Below, piece by piece: positions 44,125-45,534 of a stretch of 45,534 nt of DNA. The position numbers were made by a program, and so were the translations under genes. The notes under the pieces are model-generated. The model was not told the origin of the DNA. It saw only the letters and a program-made list of their open reading frames with translations, and searched no databases. This DNA is from Fibrobacteria bacterium (GTDB lineage Bacteria; Fibrobacterota; Fibrobacteria; UBA11236), in the NCBI GenBank assembly GCA_021155885.1, contig JAJNBB010000042.1, positions 1 to 45,534 of the forward strand, written 5' to 3'. Within the stretch, counting starts at the first letter, position 1. Each line of letters starts with the position of its first letter.

Positions 44125-45534
44125 TCAGAAGGTGAAGATCCTGCTGTAGGACTCGCCCTCGCTCTTGACCTCGAGGGTGTACACCGACTGCGCGGCGCCC
44201 GGGGCCTTGATCTGCAGGGGCACGCCCGCGGCGCCCGCCTTGCGGTCCACCACGCGGCCGTGCAGGTCGCGCAGCACCACGAGGTAGGGCTTCATGTTGT
44301 CGACGTTCACGTTGACGAAGCCGGGACGCTGCGTGAACCATACGTTGTTCTGCAGGCGGGACGGTTGGCGCAGGCCCACGACCACCTGGGTGTCGCGGGG
44401 AATGCTGCCGCCGTTCCATGTGGTCGTGTCGATCCAGTTCTGCGCGTAGTCGGCCTCGTTCGTATAGATCGAGTCACCGGTCTTGGAAAGCAGCTTGGGG
44501 CCGAAGAAGAAGACGGTGTGCCAATGCGTGACGGAGTCGCCGCGACGGTCCTGGTTGAGGCGCTTGATGCCCGAGACCTTGAGGCGGATGCGCAGGCTGT
44601 CGGTGGACACCTGGATCGAGTCGATCGTCCGATTGGTGAATTGCGGAGCGCCGGTGGTGTTGGTCGGGCTGTTGGCCGGGGCGAACCCCATGCCGTAGGC
44701 GGCCTGGCGCACCCAGGAGCGCTGCTTCACGCTGAAGCTGCCGTTGGTGACAGTCTTCGGGTCCACCTTCTTGTTCAGGATCAGCTCGTACCCGTCCTTG
44801 AGCGAGTGAATCTTCATGACCTCGAACTGGGTGGAGTTGGCCTTGGGCTTGAACACGTACATCAGGGCGCTGCTCGAACCCGAACCCCAGTTACCCACGC
44901 CGCGCCCGGCGCCGGCGTAAATCGTGCCGTCGGGGCCCTGGGTGAGGCGGTTGATGCCCGCGTTTCCCGTCCCAAGGATGGACCCGTTGGTGCCGTTGCC
45001 GGTGCTTCCCGGGTTGAAGTAGAACACGGCGCCCTGCATGTTCTGGGCTCCCGTGGTGTCGATCAAGGTGTCGAGGGCCACGCGCCACAGGCCGTGGCTG
45101 TTGATGTCGCCCACGAGGATCTGGCCGGCGTAGGGACCCTGCGTCAGCCATAGGGGCTGCGCGATGCCCACCCAGCCCGTCTTGCTGCCTTGGTTGTAAC
45201 GGTTGATGGCGACGGGCGGCACGTAGTCGGCCTGGCCGCGGTCATACCAGGCCTGGGCGAAGTTGGGGGTAAGGTGCACATCGGAAGCCAGGAACCCTGG
45301 TGGTCGGTGTAGAAGATGGTGCCGTTCGGGCCGAGCGCGGTTCCGTCCGGGGAGCGCAATCCGCCGCCGAAGGAGCGGTTCGCCAAGGTATCGAGCGCCG
45401 TGGTGCTCGAATCCCAGGTGAGCAGCGCGCCGGAGTAGAACGAGGAGGCGTTCAGGTTGGCGGTGCCGCTCCCGCTGCCGGTGTTACCGCCGTAGGCCGC
45501 GTAGAACTTGCCTTGATAATACACCGGGGTAAAG
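44125..45534 (-). CDS. Secreted beta-propeller (sugar dehydrogenase-like) protein with sorting tail, partial and frameshifted
   Basis: Only the 3' part of this gene is in the window; it runs off the right edge (first visible residues FTPVYYQGKFYAAYGG). The product resembles extracellular quinoprotein glucose/sorbosone dehydrogenase-like propellers: LRSPDGTALGPNGTIFYTD, GPYAGQILVGD, GINRLTQGPDGTIYAGA, GRGVGNWG and DGYELILNKKVDP. A C-terminal domain (YLVVLRDLHGRVVDR) matches the sorting-domain style of the DUF2341 proteins. Near 45285 the reading frame breaks: TDHQGSWLP lies in one frame and SDVHLTPNFAQAWYD in another, though the family should read through. A one- or two-base indel would restore it; a sequencing error is as likely as a real pseudogene. 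Substrate unknown. Confidence 0.7.

Overview
This is a GC-rich bacterial chromosome segment that looks like Fibrobacterota or a close neighbour in the FCB group. Three things suggest this: large secreted DUF2341/LamG-like proteins with a C-terminal FlgD-like/type IX-style sorting domain, several promoter-like TAnnTTTG boxes of the Bacteroidota kind, and an EF-G of the spirochaete/mitochondrial type. No phage, insertion sequence, CRISPR array or plasmid gene was seen. Most genes are chromosomal housekeeping genes mixed with cell-surface genes.

Layout. 1-9.4 kb: the 5' part of alaS (minus strand, cut by the left edge), then four tandem DUF2723 membrane proteins (TMEM260-like putative protein O-mannosyltransferases). 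9.4-14.4 kb: dnaG, a bifunctional rel/spoT, and a small helical protein of unknown function. 14.4-19.3 kb: fusA with a structured leader, a PAS histidine-kinase-like protein lacking the usual phospho-acceptor His, and a dicarboxylate/Na+ symporter with a damaged N-terminus. 19.3-23.4 kb: an orphan TOPRIM protein, murB, a small hypothetical, a DinB-like protein coupled to hisD, and tRNA-Pro. 23.5-36.8 kb: four minus-strand genes for secreted DUF2341/LamG proteins, each with a strong terminator. 36.9-45.5 kb: an SGNH/TPR membrane-anchored protein, panC, a folK-deoxynucleoside kinase fusion, rho, proC, and the 3' part of a secreted beta-propeller dehydrogenase-like gene running off the right edge with an apparent frameshift.

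The most unusual non-coding signal is a set of seven intergenic elements. Each is a pair of inverted arms built from 7-bp tandem repeats. Four use a GTTGTTG/GTTGTCG-type unit, one GGTAGGA, one GTACTCA/GTACTCG and one ATGAATG. They lie in nearly every spacer around dnaG-rel, the TOPRIM gene, panC, folK-dNK and rho, often touching start or stop codons. A second set of GC-rich palindromes (GTAGGGGCG...CGCCCCTAC class) lies after three other genes. Many genes have a TAnnTT(T)G box only 4-7 bases before the start codon, which predicts leaderless mRNAs; others have clear Shine-Dalgarno sites.

How the genes may work together (inference): the DUF2723 enzymes could O-glycosylate exported proteins such as the DUF2341/LamG proteins, which are rich in D-S/T-hydrophobic sites like those modified in Bacteroidota. 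The rest serve translation, replication, stringent response, cofactor synthesis, cell wall and amino-acid synthesis.
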